A stretch of DNA of 64,000 nucleotides from Actinomycetes bacterium (GTDB taxonomy: Bacteria > Actinomycetota > Actinomycetes > Propionibacteriales > Propionibacteriaceae). Location of the stretch: positions 1 to 64,000 of the forward strand of contig JAEZVO010000027.1 in NCBI GenBank assembly GCA_023443125.1, given 5' to 3'. Under the pieces are notes generated by a model. It saw only the letters and a program-made list of their open reading frames with translations. It did no database searches and was not told the origin of the DNA. The position numbers and the translations under genes were made by a program. The first letter of the stretch is position 1. Each line of letters begins with the position of its first letter. Below, in pieces: positions 1 through 9,059 of this stretch.

Positions 1-25
1 CATGCGCTTCGCTAAACTCCCGCCC

Positions 26-1282
26 ATGTCGTCGTACCCCATCGAACTCACCACGCTGAGCAACGGTCTACGCGTCGCAGTCTCCCCCGCCAACACCCCA
101 GGCGTCGCCCTGAACATGTGGTACGACGTCGGCTCTGTCGACGAAGCCCCGACCCGCACCGGCTTCGCGCACCTGTTCGAACACCTGATGTTCCAAGGCT
201 CCGCCAACGTCGCGTCCGGGGAACACATGGCGCTCATCGAATCGATGGGCGGCACCGTGAACGCCACGACGTCGTTCGACCGCACCAACTATTTCGAGAC
301 GGTCCCGCGCGGCGGCCTCGAACTCGCTTTGTGGCTGGAAGCCGATCGCCTCAGCTCACTGTCGATCACCGAGGAAAATTTCGAGGCGCAGCGCCAGGTG
401 GTGAAGGAAGAAAAACGCGAGCGCTACGACAACCAGCCCTACGGCGACCTCCTCCAGCTCCTCATCGAGCAGCACTTCCCCATCGAGCACCCCTACGGGC
501 ATCTGCCGATTGGGTCCATGCAGCACCTCGACGACGCCTGCCTCGACGACGTCGCCGCCTTCTTCGACGCGTGGTACCGGCCGTCGAATGCCAAGCTGGT
601 GCTCACGGGGCCGATAGCCGTCGGCGAAGGCTTCACGCTGGCGGAGCGCTATTTCGGGCACATCCCTCGCCACGACGCGGTCCCGGCGCAAGCACCGTCG
701 GAGGTACTGCCACTTGCGGCGACAACAACGACGGTACGACGCGACGTTCCACACTCGCTGATATACCTGTCATGGCCGACGTCGACTGCGTCAGCACCGG
801 ACCAGCCCGCCATCGACCTTGCGCTGTCCATCCTGGCCGACGGCCACGCCTCACGATTGCATCGCAGCCTCGTCAAACGCGAGGGCGTGGCGCAAGAGGT
901 TCATGCGCTCTCCCTTACACACCGCAACGCCCCGTCGATCGCCGTCCTCGTGGTGCGTCCAGGTGAGGGCGTTGATCCTCATCGCACGGCAGAACGCGCA
1001 CTCGAGGAGATCACCACATTCGCGGAGCAGGGCCCCACTGATGCCGAGTTCGAACGGGCAGTCGCGCAGCACGAGCGTTCCTGGCTCTGGCAGCTCGCCA
1101 CCGCAGAAGATCGTGCGGATCTGTTCAACGAGGCCTGGCAGCTGTGGGGCAACCCCGGCCGGGTGAATCGCTACCTCGACGACGTGCTCGCACTCACCCC
1201 CGAAGATGTCCGACGCGCCGCCGCTCGCTGGCTGCGAAACGACACAGCCCATCAGCTCTACTATCTGCAGAAGAAGGCATGA
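26..1282 (+). CDS. M16 family zinc metallopeptidase (catalytic subunit)
   Basis: Insulinase/pitrilysin-type peptidase of about 418 residues. The inverted zinc motif HLFEH is at residues 49-53, followed about 75 residues later by a Glu in an EEKRERYD stretch that supplies the third zinc ligand, so this subunit should be catalytic. The length fits one half of a bacterial two-subunit M16 enzyme. The chosen ATG opens the usual family N-terminus (YPIE...LSNGLRV). An in-frame ATG at position 2 is also possible, and the true start could even lie before the window. Its stop overlaps the next gene by 4 bases (ATGA), and that gene encodes a catalytically dead paralogue, so the two probably form a heterodimer. 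The substrate is unknown; no signal peptide is visible, which suggests a cytoplasmic oligopeptidase. Confidence 0.9.
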   Translation: MSSYPIELTTLSNGLRVAVSPANTPGVALNMWYDVGSVDEAPTRTGFAHLFEHLMFQGSANVASGEHMALIESMGGTVNATTSFDRTNYFETVPRGGLELALWLEADRLSSLSITEENFEAQRQVVKEEKRERYDNQPYGDLLQLLIEQHFPIEHPYGHLPIGSMQHLDDACLDDVAAFFDAWYRPSNAKLVLTGPIAVGEGFTLAERYFGHIPRHDAVPAQAPSEVLPLAATTTTVRRDVPHSLIYLSWPTSTASAPDQPAIDLALSILADGHASRLHRSLVKREGVAQEVHALSLTHRNAPSIAVLVVRPGEGVDPHRTAERALEEITTFAEQGPTDAEFERAVAQHERSWLWQLATAEDRADLFNEAWQLWGNPGRVNRYLDDVLALTPEDVRRAAARWLRNDTAHQLYYLQKKA

Positions 1283-2589
1283 TGCAACGCCCCGAGGTGC
1301 ACCTCGCAGATACTCACTGGCAGTTCCCAACGCCCAACATCCACACCCTGGGCAACGGCCTGACCGTGTGGCATTTCCCCATGCCAGGTCAGAACGTTGC
1401 AGCCTTCGAGCTCGTCCAACCGATTCGTCTCGTCGACGAGCCCCAGGCGCTTGAGGGTGTTGCGACGATCGCACTCCACGCACTCGATGAGGCGACACGC
1501 TCGCACCCGGACATGCAAGAGCTGGTCCACGCGCAAGGGGCTGCATTCCACGCATCCGCCTCGCACTATTCCACTCGGATCGGCGGCCTGGTACCCGCCC
1601 GACGCTTCGCCGAGTTCCTACCACTACTCGCTGAAATCCTGAGCGAACCCGCCTACCTCGACGACGACGTCTCGCTGCACATCGAGGCGCAAACCGCCGC
1701 TTACCACACCCGACTCAGCTCCCCCACCGCCGCCGCGAGCATAGCCATGCGAGCAGCACTCTACGGCCAAGACCAGCGACGTGGCCGCCCCGCAGCCGGC
1801 ACGCCTGCAACGCTCGCATGCATCACGCGCGACGATGTTGCCGCCTGGCATGCCACGCAGTTCTCCCCTCAACAAGCGACGTTGATCGTCGTCGGCGACC
1901 TACCATCGGTCGATACCTCCGCGCTCGAGGCATGGACCACATCTGCTCGGCGCACGCCACTCATCGAGCCTGAGCCCCGCGACGGGCGCACGATCATCGT
2001 CGATCTTCCTGACGCGGTGCAAGCCACCATCCAAGTGGCTGGGCGAAGCATCCCCCGCACGCATCCGCTGTGGCCCTCCGCACGCCTGGCTGGGCATGTC
2101 ATCGCGGGAGGATTTGCCAGCAGACTTAACCTCGAGCTGCGCGAGCGTCTTGGCTACACCTACGGCATCGGCGGAGGATTCGCTCCCGATCCGACGGGCA
2201 GCCTGCTCCAGGTGCAAGCGAACACCCGCACCGACGTCGCGGCCGACGCGCTGCCGCGCATCCTCGATGCATTCCGTCTCGATGCGCCGATCCAGCCGGA
2301 CGAGCTCGAGGACGCGAAGGCGTTCAGAATCGGCATTGCTCCGCTCGCCAATGAAACGTCGGCAGACATCGCAGCGCAGGCCGCCGCACTCGCCGAAGCC
2401 GGCATGCATACCGACTTCATCAACCAGCACACCGAAGCCCTGAAGGTTGTCACACCGTCCCAAGCCAGCGATGCATGGCGCTCGCTGGTCGACCCCGACG
2501 ACATGACCGTCGTGATCGCCGGCGATGCACGCGCCTTAGTTCTGCACCTCGACGAGTACTCTCCTGAGGTCGTCGAGCTCGGAACATAG
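1279..2589 (+). CDS. M16 family peptidase-like protein (inactive partner)
   Basis: Second M16 subunit of about 436 residues, translationally coupled to the upstream peptidase by an ATGA overlap. The region aligned with the zinc motif reads ATIALHALDEA and has no HxxEH, so it should not bind zinc. The C-terminal half keeps the family feature RLGYTYGIGGGF, the Arg/Tyr motif that the non-catalytic domain contributes to the active site. By analogy with other bacterial M16 A/B pairs it is inferred to complete the substrate chamber of its neighbour. ATG at 1279 and ATG at 1282 are adjacent alternative starts. The gene ends 8 bases before the convergent stop of the UPF0182 gene. Confidence 0.88.
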   Translation: MMQRPEVHLADTHWQFPTPNIHTLGNGLTVWHFPMPGQNVAAFELVQPIRLVDEPQALEGVATIALHALDEATRSHPDMQELVHAQGAAFHASASHYSTRIGGLVPARRFAEFLPLLAEILSEPAYLDDDVSLHIEAQTAAYHTRLSSPTAAASIAMRAALYGQDQRRGRPAAGTPATLACITRDDVAAWHATQFSPQQATLIVVGDLPSVDTSALEAWTTSARRTPLIEPEPRDGRTIIVDLPDAVQATIQVAGRSIPRTHPLWPSARLAGHVIAGGFASRLNLELRERLGYTYGIGGGFAPDPTGSLLQVQANTRTDVAADALPRILDAFRLDAPIQPDELEDAKAFRIGIAPLANETSADIAAQAAALAEAGMHTDFINQHTEALKVVTPSQASDAWRSLVDPDDMTVVIAGDARALVLHLDEYSPEVVELGT

Positions 2590-2597
2590 CCCTTCGG

Positions 2598-5591
2598 TTA
2601 CTCCCCGTCGAGCTCCTTCAAGGCTTCATCAACCTTGGCCTTGGCTTCGTCGTTCTTCTTCTGATACTCGGCTAGGTTCCCCTGGCGCAGCGCCTTCTGA
2701 GCTTCCTCGAAGAGCGTCTGAGCTTCATCCAGCTTCGCCCGCACCTGGGCGGATGCTTCGCCGGGTTCAGCGGGCTGAGGGGACGCAGACGGGGTCGCGG
2801 AGGGCGGGGTCGTCTCGACCGGGGAGCTCGCCGGCTTCGACGGCTGCTGTGACGGCTTCTTCCCCTCCTCATCCGACGGTTGCTCCTTGTCGTCGGATGC
2901 CTCTGGGGATTTACCTTCTACTCGCTCGCCCGTTTGCGCGCCAGCGTCGCCTTGGAAGACCTGATCCAGTGCCGCCTGCAGCGTGTCGCCAATACCCACC
3001 TTCTCGCCGAAGCGCACAACGATGAAGCGCAGCGCAGGGTAACCACCCGACGTCGAGCTCGTTTGGGTATAGATCGGCTGCACGTACAGCAAGCCACCAC
3101 CGAGCGGAAGTGTGAGCAAGTTGCCGAAGATGGCCTTCGTGTCCGACCCCTCGCGGTTGAACGGCAACAGACGGTCGGCAACCTGTTCGTCGGTGCGAAT
3201 GGCGTTGTACGTCTGGCCTGGGCCAGGAATCTGCTGTTCGTCGGAGAGCTTCAGCACCCGCAATCGGCCGTAATCTTCACTCGTAGCATCCGCATTCGCA
3301 GACATGTACACCGAGAGGTTCTCGCGGCCCTTCGGCACGAAGATCGTCGTGTTCGCGTAGTGAGGCTTCTGGTCCTCGGGCCAGCGGATGGTGAGGAAAT
3401 ACGGCGGTTCCTTCTGCTTATTCTCGCCGCCGCGCACCGGATCGTTAGGCACCTGCCACACATCCGACTGCTGGTACCAGGTGTCACTGCTCGTGGTGTG
3501 GTACCGCCCCAGAATCTCGCGCTGCACCTTGAACAGATCAGCCGGATAGCGAAGGTGCTCCAAGAGCTCCTGTGAAATCTCGCTCTTAGGCTTCACCGTT
3601 CCCGGGTAGACCTCGCTCCAGGTCTGCAAGATCGGATCGTTCTCATCCCATTCGTACAAGGTGACGGTGCCGTCGTAGGCATCGACGGTGGCCTTCACCG
3701 AGTTACGGATGTAGTTGATTTCCTGCCCGGTCGGCTGAATGGCGCTGCTCTGCCCTCTCGAATCCGAGATGGCCGACGTGTAGTTGATGCGCTGCGAGTT
3801 CGGGAACTGATCGGTGGTGGTGTACCCGTCGATGATCCAGACGATCTTCCCGTTCACCACGCTTGGGTAGGGGTCGGAATCCAGCGTCAACCACGGCGCG
3901 ACTTCCTGCACGCGGTGTAGCGGCACGCGGTTGAACATGAGCTTCGACTCGTCGTTCACGCGCTCCGAGAGCATCAAATTGATGTCGCCAAGGCGGACGG
4001 CGAACATCAACCTGGCCGCGAGGTTCCCGATGGGAACGCCACCTTGGCCGGTGTAGGTGTAGCGCGACTCGGTACGCCCTTCACCACCCGTTGGTGTGTC
4101 GAGTTCGACGGGGGCGTGGCCCTTAGGCGCACCGACGACCACCCAGTCGCCCGACCGTTCGCCGTAGTAGATGCGCGGTTCGTGCTCGTCGACGAGCCCC
4201 ACCGTCGGGATACCTCCCGAGAAGAACACGGGCTCACCGTTGCTGTGCCGCTGGTTGCCGTAGGCGGCAACCATGCCGTAGCCGTGTGTGTACACCGTGC
4301 GCTGGTTGTTCCACGTGACTTCTGCATTCGACGCCGCGAAATCCAGCTCGCGCACGGCCACCACTGCGTCGGTGGGTTTGTCGTCGATCACGTAGCGGTC
4401 GACGTCGAGGGTCTTCGGGAAGCGGTAGTAGCCACGCACCTGCTGCAGTTGCTCGTAGGTATCTCCGACGATGGCCGGATCAATCAGGCGAATGGCGGGA
4501 AGCGCCTCTGCGTCGGCGCGCAGCTGACCTGCAGCCACCTTGGTTGTGGCTTCGTAGTCAGTGATCTCGATGTCATCGATGCCGTACGCTTCGCGCGTGG
4601 TCTTGAGGTGTTTGCCGATGTACTCGCGCTCCTTGTCGGGCTCGTTCGGGAGCACCTGAAACTCCTGCACGACCCACGGGTACGGGCCGCTCAGCAGCAG
4701 TGATGACACCAGCAGCAGTGCGACCGACACTGCGGGGATCGACCAACGCACCTTCCATGCGTTGGCGAAGCACACGAGTGCGACGAGCACGATGATGCCG
4801 GTGAGGATCAACTGAGCAGGGATACGCACGGTGTCGTCGGTGAACGCAACGCCAGTGAAGTTGCGGTTGCGCGCAGTCAGGTACGCGTAGCAGCCGAGAA
4901 ACGCATTGGCGGCCAGCACGAGCAGCGTGATGCCGGCCATCACCGAGAGCTGACGGTGCGCGCCAAGGTTCGCCTTCGTGTTGCCTGCGCTCGAGAGGGC
5001 CTTGACGTTCATCGAGCCAGTCAGGAAATGAACGATGAGGCATCCGATCGTGGCGCTGACCATAGCCATCAGCAAGAAGCCGACGACGTACTTGATCAGC
5101 GGAAGGTAGAAGACGTAAAACGATGCGTCCAGGCCGAAATAGGGGTCTTTCTGACCGAACGGTTTTGCTCGCCAAGCTGCGAGGAAGGTGTCCACCTGCG
5201 CGAGCGCACTGAGGCCAGAGAAGAGGCCGAGAATCGTCGCGGGTACCGCCATGATGATTCGCGACTTTGCATCTAACGCGTCGCGGGCTTGGATGAGCAG
5301 CTCAGAATCGAGGTTCGCCCGTCGCACGTTCGGGCGCAACCGGTACGCGATGGCGAACGTCGAGAAGGTGATGCCGAACATGAGGAGCCCGAATACAGCA
5401 AAGAGCACAACCTGCGTGACGAGCCGCGTCGTGAACACCGTCGCGAAATCCACCGACTGGAACCACCACCAGTCTGTGCTGATCCTGGCGCCGATTACCA
5501 GCGCAAAGATGAGCGCTGCGAGGATGCCGATGAACCACGGCAGTACTCGGCGGCCTTCGTGGGGGGCTTCCGTGGCCTGTGCTTCACTCAC
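2598..5591 (-). CDS. UPF0182 family membrane protein
   Basis: A 997-residue protein of the UPF0182/COG1615 family, common in actinobacteria and of unknown function. The first ~305 residues contain about seven hydrophobic helices (the first at roughly 17-40). A large extracytoplasmic-looking domain follows (about 310-860). A low-complexity Ser/Pro/Glu tail (about 875-945) leads to a short charged coiled coil rich in EAQKAL/AKAKVDEA repeats. Translation starts at a GTG whose GTGA overlaps the stop of the upstream PPA1309-family gene, so the two are co-translated. Membrane location is certain from the sequence; no enzymatic motif is recognisable. Confidence 0.9.
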   Translation of the reverse strand: MSEAQATEAPHEGRRVLPWFIGILAALIFALVIGARISTDWWWFQSVDFATVFTTRLVTQVVLFAVFGLLMFGITFSTFAIAYRLRPNVRRANLDSELLIQARDALDAKSRIIMAVPATILGLFSGLSALAQVDTFLAAWRAKPFGQKDPYFGLDASFYVFYLPLIKYVVGFLLMAMVSATIGCLIVHFLTGSMNVKALSSAGNTKANLGAHRQLSVMAGITLLVLAANAFLGCYAYLTARNRNFTGVAFTDDTVRIPAQLILTGIIVLVALVCFANAWKVRWSIPAVSVALLLVSSLLLSGPYPWVVQEFQVLPNEPDKEREYIGKHLKTTREAYGIDDIEITDYEATTKVAAGQLRADAEALPAIRLIDPAIVGDTYEQLQQVRGYYRFPKTLDVDRYVIDDKPTDAVVAVRELDFAASNAEVTWNNQRTVYTHGYGMVAAYGNQRHSNGEPVFFSGGIPTVGLVDEHEPRIYYGERSGDWVVVGAPKGHAPVELDTPTGGEGRTESRYTYTGQGGVPIGNLAARLMFAVRLGDINLMLSERVNDESKLMFNRVPLHRVQEVAPWLTLDSDPYPSVVNGKIVWIIDGYTTTDQFPNSQRINYTSAISDSRGQSSAIQPTGQEINYIRNSVKATVDAYDGTVTLYEWDENDPILQTWSEVYPGTVKPKSEISQELLEHLRYPADLFKVQREILGRYHTTSSDTWYQQSDVWQVPNDPVRGGENKQKEPPYFLTIRWPEDQKPHYANTTIFVPKGRENLSVYMSANADATSEDYGRLRVLKLSDEQQIPGPGQTYNAIRTDEQVADRLLPFNREGSDTKAIFGNLLTLPLGGGLLYVQPIYTQTSSTSGGYPALRFIVVRFGEKVGIGDTLQAALDQVFQGDAGAQTGERVEGKSPEASDDKEQPSDEEGKKPSQQPSKPASSPVETTPPSATPSASPQPAEPGEASAQVRAKLDEAQTLFEEAQKALRQGNLAEYQKKNDEAKAKVDEALKELDGE

Positions 5592-6103
5592 GCTTCGCTC
5601 CTCAAGGTCTGGGCCAGGGCATCGGGCAGGTTGGGAATGATATCGACGCCTTGCAGTAGATCGTCGGGGTGTGACTTGATACGAGCCAAGCCGTAGCGGG
5701 AGCCCTCACGCAGCACGCCGACAACGGCGCGCACATCTTGGTGCTCCGGATGGTTGCGCACGAATTCGACGGCTTCGTCGTCCCTCTCAGGCACGTCGGC
5801 CTCGAAAGCGCTCGGAAGGAACGTGCGTTCCAAGCTCAGTGCAACGCCTTCGACCGAGTCGGGAAAGTAGATGCCGGCCAGGCGCTCGAAGAGGTCTTCC
5901 CCGGCTTGGAACTCGTCTTGTTCCACCGCACTCATACCGTCTTCGGCACCTTCCGGCACGCGCCCCGCAAGCTGCGGCTCCATCTGCAGGAGTTCCCGGG
6001 TGCCGACGAGTGCGAACAGACGTGCGGGCTGGTCCCAGCCCAGCTCCGAGACATGCCGTTCGACGTCGAGCAGCACCGCGATCAGTCGTGAAGGATCACT
6101 CAC
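5588..6103 (-). CDS. PPA1309 family protein
   Basis: About 171 residues, matching the actinobacterial PPA1309 family of unknown function, named after a Cutibacterium acnes locus. It is acidic and has no membrane segment or known catalytic motif. I place the start at the GTG at 6103 because a GGAGG lies 9 bases upstream; a TTG at 6112 sits too close to that site. The start overlaps the stop of the PDZ/S16 protease gene by 8 bases and the stop overlaps the UPF0182 start by 4 bases, giving a tightly coupled three-gene run. A shared role in envelope protein handling is only inferred from this linkage. Confidence 0.85.
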   Translation of the reverse strand: MSDPSRLIAVLLDVERHVSELGWDQPARLFALVGTRELLQMEPQLAGRVPEGAEDGMSAVEQDEFQAGEDLFERLAGIYFPDSVEGVALSLERTFLPSAFEADVPERDDEAVEFVRNHPEHQDVRAVVGVLREGSRYGLARIKSHPDDLLQGVDIIPNLPDALAQTLRSEA

Positions 6104-7139
6104 AGGTTGCAACCTCCGCTTCGTTTCCTTCTTGGATGTATTGCAGCGAGGCGATTGCGTCGCGCAGTGTGGATACGGGGACGAGCCGCATCGTTGTCTT
6201 GAAGTCGCCGACTGCCTCGCAGTTATCTTTGGGCAGGAGGAACACCGTCGCGCCTTCCTTTTCAGCGCCCGTCATCTTCTCCTGGATGCCACCGATGGCC
6301 CGCACCTGCCCACTCGGATCAATCTCGCCGGTACCCGCCACGGTGAGATCACCCATCAGTTTGCCGGCAGTGATCTTGTCGTAGATGCCCAGGGCGAACA
6401 CCAGTCCAGCACTCGGCCCGACAATGTCGTTGCTCAGCCCATAGGTGACCTTTGGCGCGTACTCGTATCCCACCGCCAGGCCAATACCGATGATGGCTCG
6501 CGATGGGTCCTGCGACGAAGCCACCGTCGTCACGTCTGCCTTGTGCTCCTTGCCACCACGCAGCACCTTGAGATTCATGACCGTGCCCACGTTCGTCGAC
6601 CCAATCGTTTCCGCAACGTCGGCCGTCGTTTCCACGGCCTTGCCATTGATCTCGACGATCAAATCACCGGGCTGCAGCTCCTCACCCGATGGCCCGTTGA
6701 CGACAACGGTGGAGACCATGGGACGCTCTGTGACGGGAATACCCGCAGCGCGCAGGGCCGCGACGATGGCATTGTCGCGGGAGGTATCCATGGAGGCGAC
6801 GGCTTCCTGGGTGATCTCATCGTCAGATTTCCCAGGCGGGTAGATCAGGTCACGGGGCATCGCGTCGGACCCTTCACTGAAGTACACCAGCATGGCCTCA
6901 GGAAGGCTCACCGTGGTGTCCACTTTCGACGTCGACACCAGTGTGAGCAGCAACCGGCCGCTGGCATCATGCGTCTCCACACCCTCGACGCCGATGACCG
7001 GCCCCCGCTCAGTTTCACCGAGTACATCGATGGGCTGGCCGGGCCGCCACGTGACGTACGGGGCGGGGGTCAACACGAGAATCGCCGCGAACACGACAAA
7101 CAACACCGACGATGAAATCGCCACGGCATTGCGGTTCAC
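6096..7139 (-). CDS. YlbL-type PDZ domain S16 (Lon-like) serine protease
   Basis: About 347 residues. An N-terminal signal anchor (residues ~6-27) is followed by a PDZ domain (~130-205, with the GDLIVEING core) and a Lon-type S16 protease domain. The Ser-Lys dyad is visible: Ser about 243 in GPSAGL and Lys about 288 in GGIQEKMTGA. This is the domain order of the membrane-anchored YlbL family, with the protease facing outside. The GTG start at 7139 is preferred over an upstream ATG because AAGGGAG lies just before it. The gene leads the run with the PPA1309-family and UPF0182 genes. It is divergent from the DUF2342 gene across about 108 bases that should hold both promoters. Confidence 0.9.
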   Translation of the reverse strand: MNRNAVAISSSVLFVVFAAILVLTPAPYVTWRPGQPIDVLGETERGPVIGVEGVETHDASGRLLLTLVSTSKVDTTVSLPEAMLVYFSEGSDAMPRDLIYPPGKSDDEITQEAVASMDTSRDNAIVAALRAAGIPVTERPMVSTVVVNGPSGEELQPGDLIVEINGKAVETTADVAETIGSTNVGTVMNLKVLRGGKEHKADVTTVASSQDPSRAIIGIGLAVGYEYAPKVTYGLSNDIVGPSAGLVFALGIYDKITAGKLMGDLTVAGTGEIDPSGQVRAIGGIQEKMTGAEKEGATVFLLPKDNCEAVGDFKTTMRLVPVSTLRDAIASLQYIQEGNEAEVATCE

Positions 7140-7247
7140 GGCTACTCCCTTCGCGCATTCAACACGACACAGTACCAACGTTCGACAAGGAGGATGACGC
7201 TCGCTTGCGCGGTACGGTTGAATGGATGTCCTAGGAGGTGGTCACTC

Positions 7248-8561
7248 GTGACGCAACCAGGTGGCTTCAATTTCGAGGAAATCCGCAAGATGATGGAAAA
7301 GATGGGCATCCTCGGAGCGGATGGCGACATCGACTTCGAGGCCATTATGCAGCGAATGCAGTCGAGTGGCGGCGCCATGATGTTCGGCATGCCTGGCGCG
7401 GATCAGAATCCCGATGCCGCATGGCTGACCACCATCACCGCCGCCAAACATGCGCTGCAAGAGGCTGGCCCAGACCCAGAGCTTCAGCCGCGCGAGCAAG
7501 ATGTCGTCGTCGATGCGGAGCGCCTTGCCCAGTCGTGGCTGGATGAGTTCACCCCATTCGAGGCCCCTGGTCTGCCCGCTCGGCTCAGCACCCGTGCGCA
7601 GTGGCTCGACGACACCAGCGCCGGGTGGCGGTCGATCGTCGAACCGATCATCGATGGCCTGGCAGATGCCTTGCAACGCAGCTCGTCAGAAAGTGCTGCG
7701 GAGATGGAGAGTTTCGACTTCGGCTCCATGATGGGTCCGCTGATGCGCCAGTCAGCGTCGGCCATGTATCGCGAACGCTTGAAGCGAGTGCTCGCCAAGG
7801 TCGCCCGAGATACCCTCACCGGGACGGAGATCGGCTTCAACCTCGCAGCGAGGAACGACGTGGTGGTGATCCCTGCGAACGTTGCCGACTTCACACAGGA
7901 TCTCGACGCGGACGAGTCGGACATGATGCTCCTGCTCTTGTTGCGTGAGGCGGCTCGGCAGCGGCTGTTTTCCAACGTCGGCTGGCTCTCCCCGCAGCTC
8001 CAAGCATTGATGACGCACTATGCGCGCGAAATCACCATCGATCTTGACGCGATCGCTGATCGGTTGTCGCCGGACAATCTCGAACACATGTCACTCGAAG
8101 ATCTCACCAAAATCGGTGAAGAGGTGCAGGTGTCATTCTTCCGCCCGGCGAGCACCGAGACGCAGATCGAGATCCTCGAACGGCTTGGCGCGCTGCTTGC
8201 GCTCGTCGAGGGGTGGGTGGATCACGTTGTACAGCACGCCCTCAACAAGTGGATGCCGCACGCCCCACAACTCGTCGAAGTGCTCCGACGGCGGCGCGCG
8301 GCCGAATCGCCCGTTCGGTCCGTGCTCCGAGAGCTCATCGGCCTCGAGCTCACGCCGCGCCTCGTGCGCGACGCGAACAACCTCTGGGGCGCACTCGAAC
8401 ACGATCGTGGCATCAAGGGTCGCGACGCGATCTGGTCGCATCCCGACTTGATTCCCACCGCGAAGGATCTCGCTGACCCGATGGCGTTCGTCGCGAAGGG
8501 CAAGGAACCCCCCGCATCGGATGACCTCGACGATGAACTGCGCAAGCTCCTCGATTCGTAA
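7248..8561 (+). CDS. Zincin-like DUF2342 family protein (putative hydrolase)
   Basis: About 437 residues, of the actinobacterial DUF2342/zincin_2 family often annotated as zinc-dependent metalloprotease. The GTG start at 7248 follows a perfect AGGAGGT. The Gly/Met-rich N-terminus (MMEKMG, MMFGMPG) is typical of the group. At the place of the metal-binding helix (residues ~233-241) the sequence is REAARQRLF, so both His and Glu of HExxH are absent and catalysis by the classical mechanism is unlikely. Such proteins commonly lie next to PDZ/S16 proteases and UvrD2, as here. The function is unknown. Confidence 0.85.
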   Translation: MTQPGGFNFEEIRKMMEKMGILGADGDIDFEAIMQRMQSSGGAMMFGMPGADQNPDAAWLTTITAAKHALQEAGPDPELQPREQDVVVDAERLAQSWLDEFTPFEAPGLPARLSTRAQWLDDTSAGWRSIVEPIIDGLADALQRSSSESAAEMESFDFGSMMGPLMRQSASAMYRERLKRVLAKVARDTLTGTEIGFNLAARNDVVVIPANVADFTQDLDADESDMMLLLLLREAARQRLFSNVGWLSPQLQALMTHYAREITIDLDAIADRLSPDNLEHMSLEDLTKIGEEVQVSFFRPASTETQIEILERLGALLALVEGWVDHVVQHALNKWMPHAPQLVEVLRRRRAAESPVRSVLRELIGLELTPRLVRDANNLWGALEHDRGIKGRDAIWSHPDLIPTAKDLADPMAFVAKGKEPPASDDLDDELRKLLDS

Positions 8562-8595
8562 GGCCACAACGCGTGGCAGCTGTCCGCGAGTCCAG

Positions 8596-8630
8596 TTGAC
8601 GTTTCCGCGGAAGTAGGGCCAAACTTAGTT
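8596..8630 (+). promoter_or_regulatory. Possible promoter upstream of the hairpin
   Basis: A good -35-like TTGACG (8596-8601) precedes a weak TTAGTT (8625-8630). If used, transcription would start at about 8637, at the base of the strong hairpin that follows. The spacing (23 bases) is too long for a standard promoter, so this is tentative. Confidence 0.25.
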
Positions 8631-8633
8631 GCT

Positions 8634-8689
8634 GTGAGTCCTGTGGGGCTCGCCCGCAGGGGAAGGCGGGTAGAGCTCGCAGGGCTCAC
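8634..8689 (+). ncRNA. Strong imperfect hairpin, possible small RNA or 5' leader element
   Basis: The arms pair almost along their whole length: GTGAG(8634-8638)/CTCAC(8685-8689), CCTG(8640-8643)/CAGG(8680-8683), three wobble or GC pairs, GCTC(8648-8651)/GAGC(8673-8676), and CCCGC(8653-8657)/GCGGG(8666-8670), closing an 8-base loop AGGGGAAG. No T-run follows on either strand, so it is not a classical terminator. It lies 87 bases before the DUF5679 gene and could be part of its leader or a separate small RNA. Confidence 0.45.
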
Positions 8690-8776
8690 CTTATGTGAAG
8701 CACCGTGTCCGTCCATGATTGGGCACCGCGGTCGTTGCCGGCGCCGTCGGTGACATCCAACAACCTAGGAGGAAAC

Positions 8777-8938
8777 ATGGCTGAAGAGACTTGGGAAGGC
8801 GAGTTCTACTGCGTGAAGTGCAAGGCTAAGCGCAACGCCAAGGGTAACGTCGTCGTAAACGACAAGGGCACCAAGATGGCCAAGGGCAAGTGCCCCGAAT
8901 GCGACACCAACCTGAACCGCATTCTCGGTCGCGCCTGA
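8777..8938 (+). CDS. DUF5679 domain zinc-ribbon protein
   Basis: A 53-residue protein with two CxxC knuckles (CVKC near residue 12 and CPEC near 40) separated by a basic GKGNVVVNDKG-like loop: a small zinc ribbon matching the actinobacterial DUF5679 family. The start follows a near-perfect AGGAGG, suggesting strong translation. A clean intrinsic terminator follows about 16 bases after the stop, so it is probably monocistronic. The role is unknown. The fold resembles ribosome- or RNA-associated mini zinc ribbons, but that is only a structural analogy. Confidence 0.85.
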   Translation: MAEETWEGEFYCVKCKAKRNAKGNVVVNDKGTKMAKGKCPECDTNLNRILGRA

Positions 8939-8954
8939 GCGTAACCTAGACGCT

Positions 8955-8993
8955 GTGGGTCGACACCTTCGGGTTTCGACCCACGTTGCTTTC
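8955..8993 (+). terminator. Intrinsic terminator of the DUF5679 gene
   Basis: A 9-bp perfect stem GTGGGTCGA (8955-8963) / TCGACCCAC (8976-8984) with a 12-base loop is followed by a T-rich GTTGCTTTCT. Confidence 0.8.
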
Positions 8994-9059
8994 TAGGAGT
9001 TTTCCACAGGCGACGGTTCGCCCCTTACGTCGGCCGCGACGGCGTGTGACACTGCATGC

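Noticed and set aside
8634..8689. SRP (4.5S) RNA
   Set aside because: The loop contains GGGGAAGG, reminiscent of the SRP RNA tip, but the flanking conserved asymmetric loop (AGCAGCC-like) is missing and the stem is too short.
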